Source: an uncultured Ulvibacter sp. (GTDB lineage: Bacteria > Bacteroidota > Bacteroidia > Flavobacteriales > Flavobacteriaceae). Taken from it: a stretch of 64,000 nt of DNA. The position numbers were made by a program, and so were the translations under genes. Below the pieces are notes generated by a model. The model made no database searches. It saw nothing but the letters and a program-made list of their open reading frames with translations, and was not told where the DNA came from. Below are positions 54,183 through 62,860 of this stretch, one piece after another. Position 1 is the stretch's first letter, and each line of letters starts with the position of its first letter. The stretch spans positions 124,001 through 188,000 of the forward strand of contig CALSSW010000003.1 of NCBI GenBank assembly GCA_943789105.1. The letters run 5' to 3'.

Positions 54183-54706
54183 TACAGGTAAAGTTCAATA
54201 AGCCCTTGAGGAACATCTAGTCCTAAGATATTATTTTCGCGGTCCACTAGTTTAATGAAAAGATCATTAATAGGAATCAAAATTTCTTTGCCTTGATTTT
54301 CAATAACAAATAAATGTTGAGCAGTTTTATCGTTTACCCCTATTACAACACCAACATCTCCAAAGCGGATGTCTGTTACCTTAAAACCTATTATTTCATG
54401 GTAATAAAACTTGGTGCCTTCTAGAGGTGGTAGAAAGGATAGGGGCAGAAATAATTCTGCACCCAACATTGCATTTGCCGAGGCCTCATCATAGACATCT
54501 TCAAATTGAACACGTAGCAGGCTAGATTTGTGAAGCTGGCTGTGCTCAACAAAAAATGGAATCAGTGTTTTGTGTTGTTCCACAAAAACTGATTCCATCT
54601 CTAAGAATAACTCTGGGTCATCTGTATCAAGTTTGATTAACAGCTCCCCTTTAAAACTATATTTTTTAACGATTTTCCCAACGAAGAAACAATCTTCCTT
54701 TTGCAT
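54182..54706 (-). CDS. rimM: 16S rRNA processing/maturation factor RimM
   Basis: A 174-residue RimM, a two-domain 30S assembly factor that binds S19. FFVGKIVKKYSFKGELLIKL is the N-terminal signature, and LGAELFLPLSFLPPLEGTKFYYHEIIGFKV leads into the C-terminal PRC-barrel-like domain (GKEILIPINDLFIKLVD). It follows rpsP by 12 bases and overlaps the methyltransferase start by one base, the usual S16-RimM operon. Confidence 0.96.
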   Translation of the reverse strand: MQKEDCFFVGKIVKKYSFKGELLIKLDTDDPELFLEMESVFVEQHKTLIPFFVEHSQLHKSSLLRVQFEDVYDEASANAMLGAELFLPLSFLPPLEGTKFYYHEIIGFKVTDIRFGDVGVVIGVNDKTAQHLFVIENQGKEILIPINDLFIKLVDRENNILGLDVPQGLIELYL

Positions 54707-54718
54707 CGTTAAAAAGTT

Positions 54719-55435
54719 TTATTCTTCTTTTTTAGTTGCATCTGCATCTGCATCAGCTTCCTTTACATCAGCAGGAGCCTCTGCCTTAGGGGCAGTTTCC
54801 TCTTCAGATGCTACTTCTTCTACAGGAGCTACTTGCTCAGCAGCAGGCGCTTCTACCTCAGTGGCAGCTTCTTCTTCAGGTGCTACTTCTTCAGTGGGAG
54901 CTTCCTCTACCTCAGGGGTAGCCTCTTCTAGAGTTGCTTCAGCCTCAGTGGGAGCTTCCTCTTCAGGTGCTACTTCCTCTTCAACAACAGCCGTGTTTGC
55001 AGCTATACGAGCAGCGTTAACTGCTTTCTCTGCAGCCAATGCTTCTGCTTTTAATTTTCCTTTGGCGTCTGCTAATGTTGCTTTTTTAGCTTCAACAGCA
55101 TTTCCTTTTCCCTCTAGCCATGCATTAAATTTTGCATCTGCTTGTTCTTGGGTTAGAGCCCCTTTACGAACACCACCTGCCAAATGATTTTTCATCATTA
55201 CTCCTTTGTAAGAAAGGATAGCTCTAGCAGTATCTGTAGGTTGCGCTCCATTTTGAAGCCATTGTACAGAACCATCAACATCAAGGTTGATTTGTGCTGG
55301 GTTAGTGTTTGGGTTGTAAGTACCTAATTTTTCAAGGTATTTACCATCTCTTTTTGCGCGGGCATCTGCCGCCACGATCCAGTAAAAAGGTTTTCCTTTT
55401 TTACCGTGTCTTTGTAGTCTGATTTTTACAGGCAT
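54719..55435 (-). CDS. rpsP: 30S ribosomal protein S16 with long acidic C-terminal extension
   Basis: A 238-residue S16. The first 80 residues are the standard domain (MPVKIRLQRHGKKGKPFYWIV, KYLEKLGTYNPNTNP), with an Ala/Lys-rich region to about 148 that is common in Bacteroidota. The final 90 residues are a low-complexity tail of Ala, Glu, Pro, Val and Thr repeating EEVAPEEE- and EEAPTE-like units. E. coli S16 has 82 residues. The tail is strongly acidic, unlike a typical ribosomal protein. It is probably disordered. The tail sequence is repetitive and may vary in length between strains. Confidence 0.95.
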   Translation of the reverse strand: MPVKIRLQRHGKKGKPFYWIVAADARAKRDGKYLEKLGTYNPNTNPAQINLDVDGSVQWLQNGAQPTDTARAILSYKGVMMKNHLAGGVRKGALTQEQADAKFNAWLEGKGNAVEAKKATLADAKGKLKAEALAAEKAVNAARIAANTAVVEEEVAPEEEAPTEAEATLEEATPEVEEAPTEEVAPEEEAATEVEAPAAEQVAPVEEVASEEETAPKAEAPADVKEADADADATKKEE

Positions 55436-55541
55436 AACATTAATTTTTGAAGTTCACGACTTCGGTTTTAATTTTAAATTTTCAAAGGGATCTTTACTCA
55501 GGCTTTATAAAAACAACACCTCTTCCAGATTTTTGAGTGCG

Positions 55542-55573
55542 CAAAGATACCCTAAATTATATTTGTAATTCAA
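55542..55573 (-). promoter_or_regulatory. rpsP promoter (minus strand)
   Basis: On the minus strand TATCTTTG (plus strand 55542-55549) has a TTG 21 bases upstream (plus strand CAA at 55571-55573), slightly wide of 19. The leader to the ATG at 55435 would be about 100 bases. The remainder of the 417-base gap to dnaE is AT-rich, and I see no other clear signal in it. Confidence 0.5.
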
Positions 55574-55851
55574 GCAATTACATTATTTTTTATATGTTTT
55601 GCGAATCTTTGGCTATGATCTTTTCTAAACTACCTATTACATGGCTAGAAAGTTTGTTTGTAAGCGGCTTTAAAAGTGTTGGTTTTTTCTTTATAAATGT
55701 GAACAACTAGAGATAACTTTAGGTCTTAAAAAACACATTATTTTTTACATTTACAAGAAGAGTTTTACAGATTGTATTTTACTTGTAAATGCTCATTTTT
55801 CTTTATATTGTTGAGATCTTACACTCTTTTTAATTTTAAAATTGCGTTGAC

Positions 55852-58800
55852 TTGTATTTAATTTTTGATACCGAAACTACTGGACTTCCTAGAAATTGGA
55901 AAGCACCATTGACAGATAGTGATAACTGGCCGCGTTGTATACAGATTGCTTGGCAGTTGCATGACCCTATGGGGAGAGTTGTAGAGCATCAGGATTATTT
56001 GGTACAGCCAACAGGGTACAACATCCCTTATGATGCAGAGAAAATTCATGGGATTTCTACAGAGTTAGCACAAAAAGAAGGGATTGAGCTTTCTTTGATG
56101 ATGGAGAAGTTTCAGCAGGCGCTTTCTAAAACTACATTTATTGTTGGGCAAAATGTAACTTTTGACCTCAATATTATGGGAGCAGAGTTTCTGCGTTTAG
56201 GCATGGAAAACCCTTTGCCTAACATGCCGCTTTTGGATACTTGCTCAGAAACCACGGCGCAAATGTGTCAAATACCTGGGGGTAGGGGTGGAAAGTTTAA
56301 ATTACCAACCCTAACAGAGTTGCATCAATTTTTATTTCAACAACCCTTTGCACAGGCTCATAATGCCACTGCAGATGTTGAGGCAACAACACGCTGTTTT
56401 TTAGAACTTGTTCGTCGTCAAATATTTACCCTTGAAGAGCTTGACTGCCCACCAGATTATTTTGAGCAATTTTCTAAAGAAAACCCATCACCCATAACTC
56501 TTATTGGGTTAAAGCACACGAACCTCAAAAAGACTTCAGAGAAAATAAAAAAACACTTGGAGGCAACCAAGGTTTCAAAAGAAGTCTCTTCTGAGGAGAT
56601 CAAAGAGAATATTGAAGTATTAAAACAGGCTCCTTTTGCCCATTTGCACAATCATTCTCAGTATTCTATTTTGCAATCTACTTCAAGCACTCAAGATTTG
56701 GTGGATGCAGCAGTGGCAGACAACCAGCCTGCAGTAGCTATTACCGATACTGGTAATATGATGGGAGCATTTCATTTTACACGTTCAGTAAATAATCACA
56801 ATAGATCCTTGAAAAGGGCCTACAAGGCAGATTTGGAGAGCTACAACGCCATAGATGACACCGCTACAGATTTTGACGGCGTAGTGCCAGAAAAACCTAT
56901 AGAGCCTACCTATCTTAAAGCAATAGTAGGTTGTGAGTTTTTTGTGTGTGCAAATCATAAAGACAAAACACAAAAAGATAATGGGTATCAAATCATACTG
57001 GTAGCAAAGAACAAAAAAGGCTATCATAACCTGGCCAAAATGTCAAGCATATCATACATTGATGGGTTTTATTATGTGCCAAGAATTGATCGTGAGGTGA
57101 TTTTAAAATACAAAGAAGATCTCATGGTGTTTTCTGGTGGTATGTATGGTGAGGTTTCTAGTAAAATTTTAAATGTTGGAGAAAAACAAGCCGAGGATTC
57201 CCTTTTATGGTGGAAAGAAACCTTTGGCTCTGATTTTTACTTGCAAATTATGCGTCATAACCAAGAGGATGAAAATAGGGTTAACCAAACCTTAATAGCA
57301 TTCTCTAAAAAGCATCAGGTTCCATTAATTGCTGCAAACAATACCTACTATATAGATCAAAAAAGCGCCAATGCACATGATATTTTATTGTGTGTAAAAG
57401 ATGGTGAGAAACAGGCTACCCCAATAGGGCGAGGTAGAGGGTATAGATACGGATTGCCTAATCAAGAATATTATTTTAAGAATCAAGCTGCCATGAAGGC
57501 CCTTTTTAAAGACCTTCCGCAGGCCATTGCAAATATTAGTGAGGTTATAGAAAAAGTGAGCCCCTTTTCACTGCAGCGAGACGTCCTGCTGCCAAAATTT
57601 GATATACCGCAAGAGTTTCTTGTTGACAAAGACAAAGAAGATGGCGGTAAGAGAGGAGAAAACAAGTTTTTAAAACATCTTACTTTTTTAGGAGCTCAAA
57701 AACGCTATCCAGCTCTAACTAGCCAGAGTGATGCGCACAAAAAAGAAGCTGCTGACATTACAGAACGCATTAATTTTGAGCTGGAGGTAATTCAAAACAC
57801 AGGTTATCCTGGATACTTTTTAATTACAGAAGATTTTATTAGAGAGGCAAGAAACATGGGCGTTTCTGTGGGTCCTGGGCGAGGTTCTGCAGCAGGATCT
57901 GTGGTTGCCTACTGCTTGTGGATAACAAACATAGATCCTATCAAGTACAATTTGCTATTTGAGCGTTTTTTGAATCCAGATCGTGTATCGATGCCCGATA
58001 TTGATATAGATTTTGACGATGAAGGTAGAAGTAAGGTTATGGATTATGTCATAGAAAAATATGGTAGTAATCAAGTAGCGCAAATTATTACCTACGGAAC
58101 TATGGCGGCAAAATCTGCTATTAGAGATACCGCCCGGGTACTTGATTTACCATTGAGTGATGCAGATCGTGTAGCCAAGTTAATACCAAACATGACCAAG
58201 CTTAATAAAATCTTTGGCCTGGATGAAAAAGCACTTCGGGGTAAATTTAGAAGTGATGAGCTGCCCAAGGTTCAAGAACTTATTGCCTTGGCAGATGGTA
58301 CAGATTTAACTTCTCAAACCATAGGGCAGGCAAAAATATTAGAGGGTTCTATACGCAATACTGGTATCCATGCTTGTGGTGTTATTATTACACCAAGTGA
58401 TATTACCAATTTTGTGCCTGTTGCTCTGGCCAAGGATAGTGATTTGTATGTTACTCAGTTTGATAACTCTGTGGTAGAAAACGCTGGTTTGTTGAAGATG
58501 GATTTTCTGGGTCTTAAAACCTTGACACTTATCAAGGACACAGTAAAAATAGTAAAGCACAAACATGATGTTACTTTAGATCCAGATAACTTCCCGCTTG
58601 ATGACCAGAAAACTTATGAGCTATTCCAAAGAGGTGAAACTGTAGGTATTTTTCAATACGAATCTGCAGGAATGCAGAAGTACATGAAAGAGTTAAAACC
58701 TACTGTTTTTGGAGACCTTATTGCCATGAATGCCTTGTATAGACCGGGGCCTTTAGAGTATATCCCCAGCTTTATTAGACGTAAAAATGGAGAAGAAACC

Positions 58801-60312
58801 ATACAGTATGACCTTCCTGCAATGGAGGAATATTTGGATGAAACCTATGGTATTACCGTGTATCAAGAGCAAGTAATGTTGCTTTCTCAAAAGCTAGCAG
58901 ATTTCAGTAAAGGTGATGCAGATGTTTTGCGTAAGGCCATGGGTAAAAAGCAAAAAGCCGTTTTGGATAAAATGAAACCTCGTTTTATAAAAAATGCTGT
59001 TGCAAACGGTCATGATGCAGTAAAACTTGAGAAAATATGGAAGGATTGGGAAGCCTTTGCCAGTTATGCATTTAATAAAAGTCACTCTACCTGTTATGCC
59101 TGGATTGCTTACCAAACTGCCTATTTAAAAGCGCATTATCCCGCAGAATATATGGCAGCAGTTTTGAGTAACAACATGAGAGATATCAAGCAGGTTACCT
59201 TTTTTATGGAAGAGTGTAAGCGCATGGGGCTTGTCATTTTAGGACCCGATGTAAATGAGAGTTTTTATAAATTCTCTGTAAATGATAAGGGTGCTGTTCG
59301 CTTTGGGATGGGTGCTATAAAAGGGGTTGGAGCTAACGCAGTTGCAACTATCGTTGAAAACAGAAAAGATGGAAATTACAAGTCTATTTTTGATTTGGCC
59401 AAACGCATTGATTTGAGAGCCGCCAATAAAAAAGCTTTTGAAAACTTAGTGTTGGGAGGAGGTTTTGATAGCTTTAATAATCATCGCGCTCAATACATGC
59501 ATGAAGATACAGACGGCATTACTTTTTATGAAAAAGTATTAAAGTATGCTGCTCGTTACCAAGAAACAGAGAATAGCAGCCAAGTGAGCTTGTTTGGAGA
59601 ATCCAGTGAGGTGCAAATTCCAGAGCCGGAAGTGCCGCCTTGTGAAGATTGGGGAACCATGAAAAAATTGAATTTCGAGAAAGAAGTAGTTGGAGTTTAC
59701 ATTAGTGGGCACCCCCTTGACGATTTTCAAGTAGAGATGGATACTTTTACAAACTGCCGTGTGGCAGATTTTTATGACCTAGAGAGGCATATTGGTAAAG
59801 AGCTTACCTTTGGAGGCGTAGTGACAGATGTGCAACACAGAGAAACAAAAGCAGGAAAAGGGTGGGCCATATTTACAGTTGCAGATTTTGGCGAAAGTTA
59901 TGATTTTAAAATATTCAATGAGGATTATCTAAAACTCAGGCATTTTTTAGTGCCCAATACCATAATACACGGTAAAATATATATTAAGGAGGGTTGGATA
60001 CAAAAAGATACCGGCAAACGTAGCGACCCAAGAATGCAATACAATGGCATGCAACTATTGCATAACGTAATGGATAGCCAGGCCAAAAAAATAACCATAC
60101 AATTACCCATTGAGGCTTTGCAGGATGACACCCTCTTGTTTTTAAAAGAAATGGTTGTTACCCATAAAGGAGACAAGCAACTTTTTTTCACCGTATACGA
60201 AGTAGAAAACAAAATAAAGCTCAATGTGCCAAGTAGAACCTATAAGGTGAATATTTGTAATGCATTTTTAAAAGGACTTCAAGATCGGCAAGTAAAGTAT
60301 CGATTAAATTAA
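55852..60312 (+). CDS. dnaE: DNA polymerase III alpha subunit with N-terminal 3'-5' exonuclease domain
   Basis: A 1486-residue protein, longer than the usual 1160 of DnaE. The TTG at 55852 is needed because the exonuclease motif LIFDTETTGLP begins at residue 3. Residues 1 to about 185 are a DnaQ-like exonuclease (DTET, then GQNVTFDLN, then HNATADVEATTR). A PHP domain follows from about 265 (HLHNHSQYS), then the catalytic core (SVGPGRGSAAGSVVAY, and PDIDIDFDDEGR with its aspartates), tau-binding region and OB fold. Replication polymerase and proofreading are thus on one chain. A conserved arrangement in Flavobacteriia, I believe. Confidence 0.95.
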   Translation: MYLIFDTETTGLPRNWKAPLTDSDNWPRCIQIAWQLHDPMGRVVEHQDYLVQPTGYNIPYDAEKIHGISTELAQKEGIELSLMMEKFQQALSKTTFIVGQNVTFDLNIMGAEFLRLGMENPLPNMPLLDTCSETTAQMCQIPGGRGGKFKLPTLTELHQFLFQQPFAQAHNATADVEATTRCFLELVRRQIFTLEELDCPPDYFEQFSKENPSPITLIGLKHTNLKKTSEKIKKHLEATKVSKEVSSEEIKENIEVLKQAPFAHLHNHSQYSILQSTSSTQDLVDAAVADNQPAVAITDTGNMMGAFHFTRSVNNHNRSLKRAYKADLESYNAIDDTATDFDGVVPEKPIEPTYLKAIVGCEFFVCANHKDKTQKDNGYQIILVAKNKKGYHNLAKMSSISYIDGFYYVPRIDREVILKYKEDLMVFSGGMYGEVSSKILNVGEKQAEDSLLWWKETFGSDFYLQIMRHNQEDENRVNQTLIAFSKKHQVPLIAANNTYYIDQKSANAHDILLCVKDGEKQATPIGRGRGYRYGLPNQEYYFKNQAAMKALFKDLPQAIANISEVIEKVSPFSLQRDVLLPKFDIPQEFLVDKDKEDGGKRGENKFLKHLTFLGAQKRYPALTSQSDAHKKEAADITERINFELEVIQNTGYPGYFLITEDFIREARNMGVSVGPGRGSAAGSVVAYCLWITNIDPIKYNLLFERFLNPDRVSMPDIDIDFDDEGRSKVMDYVIEKYGSNQVAQIITYGTMAAKSAIRDTARVLDLPLSDADRVAKLIPNMTKLNKIFGLDEKALRGKFRSDELPKVQELIALADGTDLTSQTIGQAKILEGSIRNTGIHACGVIITPSDITNFVPVALAKDSDLYVTQFDNSVVENAGLLKMDFLGLKTLTLIKDTVKIVKHKHDVTLDPDNFPLDDQKTYELFQRGETVGIFQYESAGMQKYMKELKPTVFGDLIAMNALYRPGPLEYIPSFIRRKNGEETIQYDLPAMEEYLDETYGITVYQEQVMLLSQKLADFSKGDADVLRKAMGKKQKAVLDKMKPRFIKNAVANGHDAVKLEKIWKDWEAFASYAFNKSHSTCYAWIAYQTAYLKAHYPAEYMAAVLSNNMRDIKQVTFFMEECKRMGLVILGPDVNESFYKFSVNDKGAVRFGMGAIKGVGANAVATIVENRKDGNYKSIFDLAKRIDLRAANKKAFENLVLGGGFDSFNNHRAQYMHEDTDGITFYEKVLKYAARYQETENSSQVSLFGESSEVQIPEPEVPPCEDWGTMKKLNFEKEVVGVYISGHPLDDFQVEMDTFTNCRVADFYDLERHIGKELTFGGVVTDVQHRETKAGKGWAIFTVADFGESYDFKIFNEDYLKLRHFLVPNTIIHGKIYIKEGWIQKDTGKRSDPRMQYNGMQLLHNVMDSQAKKITIQLPIEALQDDTLLFLKEMVVTHKGDKQLFFTVYEVENKIKLNVPSRTYKVNICNAFLKGLQDRQVKYRLN

Positions 60313-60402
60313 GCTTAAGTGTTTGCTAGTGTTATAAGTAAAACCAATTAAACCATTATAGAAACTGATACTTTGACCCTATATTTTAGTATAAAATTTA
60401 AC

Positions 60403-60410
60403 TACTTTTG
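60403..60410 (+). promoter_or_regulatory. -7 box upstream of trxA
   Basis: TACTTTTG matches TAnnTTTG and lies 55 bases before the trxA ATG. A TTG at 60373-60375 is too far (27 bases) to be a normal -33 element. Confidence 0.4.
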
Positions 60411-60465
60411 TAACCAAATTATTAACAAAATTCTCTCTGTAGAGAAATGTAAAAAGAATATAGCT

Positions 60466-60783
60466 ATGGCATTAGAAATAACAGACGCAACATTTGAAGA
60501 AATAGTATTAAAAAGTGATAAGCCAGTATTGGTAGATTTTTGGGCTGCTTGGTGTGGACCTTGCCGTATGGTAGGACCAATCATAGACGAGGTAAGCAAT
60601 GATTATCAAGGGAAAGCTGTGGTAGGTAAGATGGATGTGGATGCCAATCAAGAATTTGCTGCAAAATATGGTGTTCGTAATATTCCTACCGTGCTTGTGT
60701 TTAACAACGGAGAACTTGTTGGACGTCAAGTAGGTGTTGCACAAAAAAGTGTATATGCAGAGGCCATCGATAGCCTTTTGTAA
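60466..60783 (+). CDS. trxA: Thioredoxin
   Basis: A 105-residue thioredoxin from the ATG at 60466; an upstream in-frame start would add 31 residues of unlikely sequence. The active site is WCGPC in LVDFWAAWCGPCRMVGP, with NIPTVLVFNNGELVGR holding the cis-proline. It is a general disulfide reductant of the cytosol. Size and motif are canonical, unlike the WCGDA protein at 25182-25793. It follows dnaE with a 153-base gap and has a terminator after it. Confidence 0.97.
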   Translation: MALEITDATFEEIVLKSDKPVLVDFWAAWCGPCRMVGPIIDEVSNDYQGKAVVGKMDVDANQEFAAKYGVRNIPTVLVFNNGELVGRQVGVAQKSVYAEAIDSLL

Positions 60784-60803
60784 CAAATAAAATAATATCA
60801 GTT

Positions 60804-60840
60804 AAAAGGCTTGGCATTATGTCAAGCCTTTTCTATTTTT
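60804..60840 (+). terminator. Intrinsic terminator after trxA
   Basis: AAAAGGCTTG (60804-60813) pairs with CAAGCCTTTT (60823-60832) and is followed by a T-rich stretch. Confidence 0.75.
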
Positions 60841-60992
60841 AAACAAAAGCTATGCAGTGTTATTTCTTATGAGATTTCATAGCCATGTATTGTTGAATAA
60901 TGAAAAAATAAAGTGTTCAAATGCAGTTGTGCACACCTAAAAAAATTAAATAACCGCCACCCTGCATGCATGGCAGTAGTATAAAAAACAAT

Positions 60993-61544
60993 ATGAGTAC
61001 TCAAAAGAAATCAAAAGTACAGGATACAATAGAAAGCCAACAACTAAATGATCGCACTATATTTTTATGGGGTGGGGTGAATGATAAAACGGCACGTCAT
61101 GTGGTAGATCGTTTACTGTATTTAGACTCTTTAAATCATGATGAGATTAAATTCTACATCAATAGTCCGGGAGGGTATGTAACAAGTGGCTTTTCTATAT
61201 ATGATACCATCAAGCAAATTAAATCTCCAGTGTCAACCATATGTACAGGGTTGGCAGCAAGTATGGGGAGTTTGCTTTTGAGTGTTGGAGAAAAAGGACG
61301 TAGGTTTATACAACCACATGCCCGTGTTATGATACACCAACCAAGTGGAGGTGCTAGAGGGCAAGCAAGTGATATTGAGATAACAGCACAAGAAATTTTA
61401 AAAACAAAAGAGATTAGCGCTAAAATTTTAGCTGATAACTGCGGGCAGACCTATGATAAAATCATGAAAGATTTTCAGCGAGATCACTGGATGGACGCCG
61501 CAGAGAGTATGCACTACGGTATTGTAGATGGAATTTTAGAATAA
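60993..61544 (+). CDS. clpP: ATP-dependent Clp protease proteolytic subunit (ClpP), stand-alone copy
   Basis: A 183-residue ClpP from the ATG at 60993. The catalytic triad is complete: Ser in GLAASMGSLLLS, His in MIHQPSGGARGQ, and Asp in QRDHWMDAAESMHYG. YINSPGGYVTSGFSIYD is the substrate-pocket region. ClpP forms heptameric rings that degrade proteins fed by Clp ATPases. Neither tig nor clpX is adjacent, so this may be a second ClpP (ClpP2-like). The partner ATPase is not visible. Confidence 0.92.
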   Translation: MSTQKKSKVQDTIESQQLNDRTIFLWGGVNDKTARHVVDRLLYLDSLNHDEIKFYINSPGGYVTSGFSIYDTIKQIKSPVSTICTGLAASMGSLLLSVGEKGRRFIQPHARVMIHQPSGGARGQASDIEITAQEILKTKEISAKILADNCGQTYDKIMKDFQRDHWMDAAESMHYGIVDGILE

Positions 61545-61568
61545 TAGCTATTTGTTATACACTCAAGC

Positions 61569-62498
61569 GTGAATTTAGAAAAGGAAATTAATGAAATAAT
61601 AGGGTTTAAAAACCTAGAATTGCTGGCTACTCAAGTGGTAGAGGGCTTTATTTCTGGGTTGCATAAATCCCCATTTCATGGATTTTCTGCAGAATTTGCA
61701 GAGCATAAAATTTACAATAATGGCGAAAGCACCAAGCATATAGATTGGAAACTCTTTGCTAAAACAGACAAACTTTACACAAAGAGATACGAGGAAGAAA
61801 CTAATTTGCGCTGCCACCTTATACTAGATAATAGTAGCTCGATGCACTATCCGGCCCTGCAGCAAATGCATATTGAAAATCTAAATAAAATTGGCTTTGC
61901 CTCTCTAGCGAGCGCCGCGATTATGAATTTGATGAAACGCCAGCGCGATTCTGTGGGCATGAGTATCTACAGCGATACCTATGAGTTTTATAGCAGCGAA
62001 AAAGCAAGTGAGCGTCATCATCAAATGTTATTACAACAGCTCAACAAAACCCTTGAGAGTAAACCCAGTGGTGTTCAAACAAAGACCTATGCGCATCTAC
62101 ATTTAATTGCCGAAAAATTAAAGCGTAGAAGTTTGGTCTTTTTATTTACAGACATGTTTCAAAGTGATAAAGAGCAGCATGAGCTTTTCGAGGCACTGCA
62201 GCATTTAAAGTATAATAAACATGAAGTAGTTTTGTTTCATACCTATGATAAAGAGAAAGAGCTTCACTTTGATTTTAACAACCGTCCAAAAAAGTTTGTT
62301 GATATTGAGACCTCAGAGCATATCAACCTCTATCCAAATAACGTGAAACAAACCTATGAGACTGCAGTGCAGTCTTACTTTGATACCCTGGCTGTTGAAT
62401 GCGGACACTATAGAATTAAGTATGTTCCTGTTGATGTAAATGACCGTTTTAATACCATTCTCACCACTTATTTGGTAGAGCGCGCTAGGTTTGGATAA
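61569..62498 (+). CDS. DUF58 domain-containing protein
   Basis: A 309-residue protein with a GTG start at 61569. The middle holds HKSPFHGFSAEFAEHKIYN and GESTKHIDWKLFAKTDKLYTKRYEEE, the DUF58 core, followed by LILDNSSSMHYPALQQMH, which resembles a von Willebrand A metal-ion site (DxSxS). Members are often found with MoxR ATPases and are thought to work in cell envelope or protein-complex assembly; no moxR gene is visible here. It is in the ClpP gene's direction with 24 bases between. Confidence 0.88.
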   Translation: MNLEKEINEIIGFKNLELLATQVVEGFISGLHKSPFHGFSAEFAEHKIYNNGESTKHIDWKLFAKTDKLYTKRYEEETNLRCHLILDNSSSMHYPALQQMHIENLNKIGFASLASAAIMNLMKRQRDSVGMSIYSDTYEFYSSEKASERHHQMLLQQLNKTLESKPSGVQTKTYAHLHLIAEKLKRRSLVFLFTDMFQSDKEQHELFEALQHLKYNKHEVVLFHTYDKEKELHFDFNNRPKKFVDIETSEHINLYPNNVKQTYETAVQSYFDTLAVECGHYRIKYVPVDVNDRFNTILTTYLVERARFG

Positions 62499-62567
62499 CA
62501 ACTCATGCAAGACAACATCCGTGTGCCAGAGCAACACAAAAAAATTAGAAATATTTAAAATAAATGT

Positions 62568-62597
62568 TTGCAGTTATAAATGGTAGTTTTATATTTG
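62568..62597 (+). promoter_or_regulatory. tRNA-Asp promoter (TTG-N19-TATATTTG)
   Basis: TTG at 62568-62570 and TATATTTG at 62590-62597 are exactly 19 bases apart. The tRNA begins about 60 bases downstream. Confidence 0.75.
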
Positions 62598-62657
62598 CAC
62601 TCGCTCCTAGAGATAGAAGTTACAGACAAGCTTTTAAAGTCTTTAAAATAGTAGCAC

Positions 62658-62731
62658 GGTCTGGTAGTTCAGTTGGTTAGAATACCTGCCTGTCACGCAG
62701 GGGGTCGCGAGTTCGAGTCTCGTCCAGACCG
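62658..62731 (+). tRNA. tRNA-Asp (GTC)
   Basis: A 74-base cloverleaf. The acceptor stem is GGTCTGG/CCAGACC with G as the discriminator base. The anticodon stem CCTGC/GCAGG encloses CTGTCAC, giving anticodon GTC at 62692-62694. The T arm shows the GTTCGAGTC core. No CCA is encoded. A promoter of the consensus type precedes it and a terminator follows. Confidence 0.96.
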
Positions 62732-62792
62732 CTTAAAAATGTTGTGTTGAGTCCTTTGAATAGGGCTTGTGGTTTATTTATAGACCGATGAG

Positions 62793-62821
62793 AAGCTTAT
62801 CCAAATGGATGGGCTTTTTTT
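62793..62821 (+). terminator. Intrinsic terminator after tRNA-Asp
   Basis: AAGCTTATCC (62793-62802) pairs with GGATGGGCTT (62807-62816, two G-U pairs) across an AAAT loop and is followed by a run of T. Confidence 0.75.
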
Positions 62822-62860
62822 GTTTAAGAATTTGTTGTAAATTCGAAACAAAATCTAAAA

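Noticed and set aside
54570..55187. Long Ser/Ala-rich open frame antisense to rimM and rpsP
   Set aside because: It mirrors the acidic Glu/Ala repeat of the S16 tail on the other strand, which gives a stop-free reverse frame by composition alone.
62313..62537. Minus-strand open frame opposite the DUF58 gene end
   Set aside because: It overlaps a confident gene on the other strand and shows no motif or signal.
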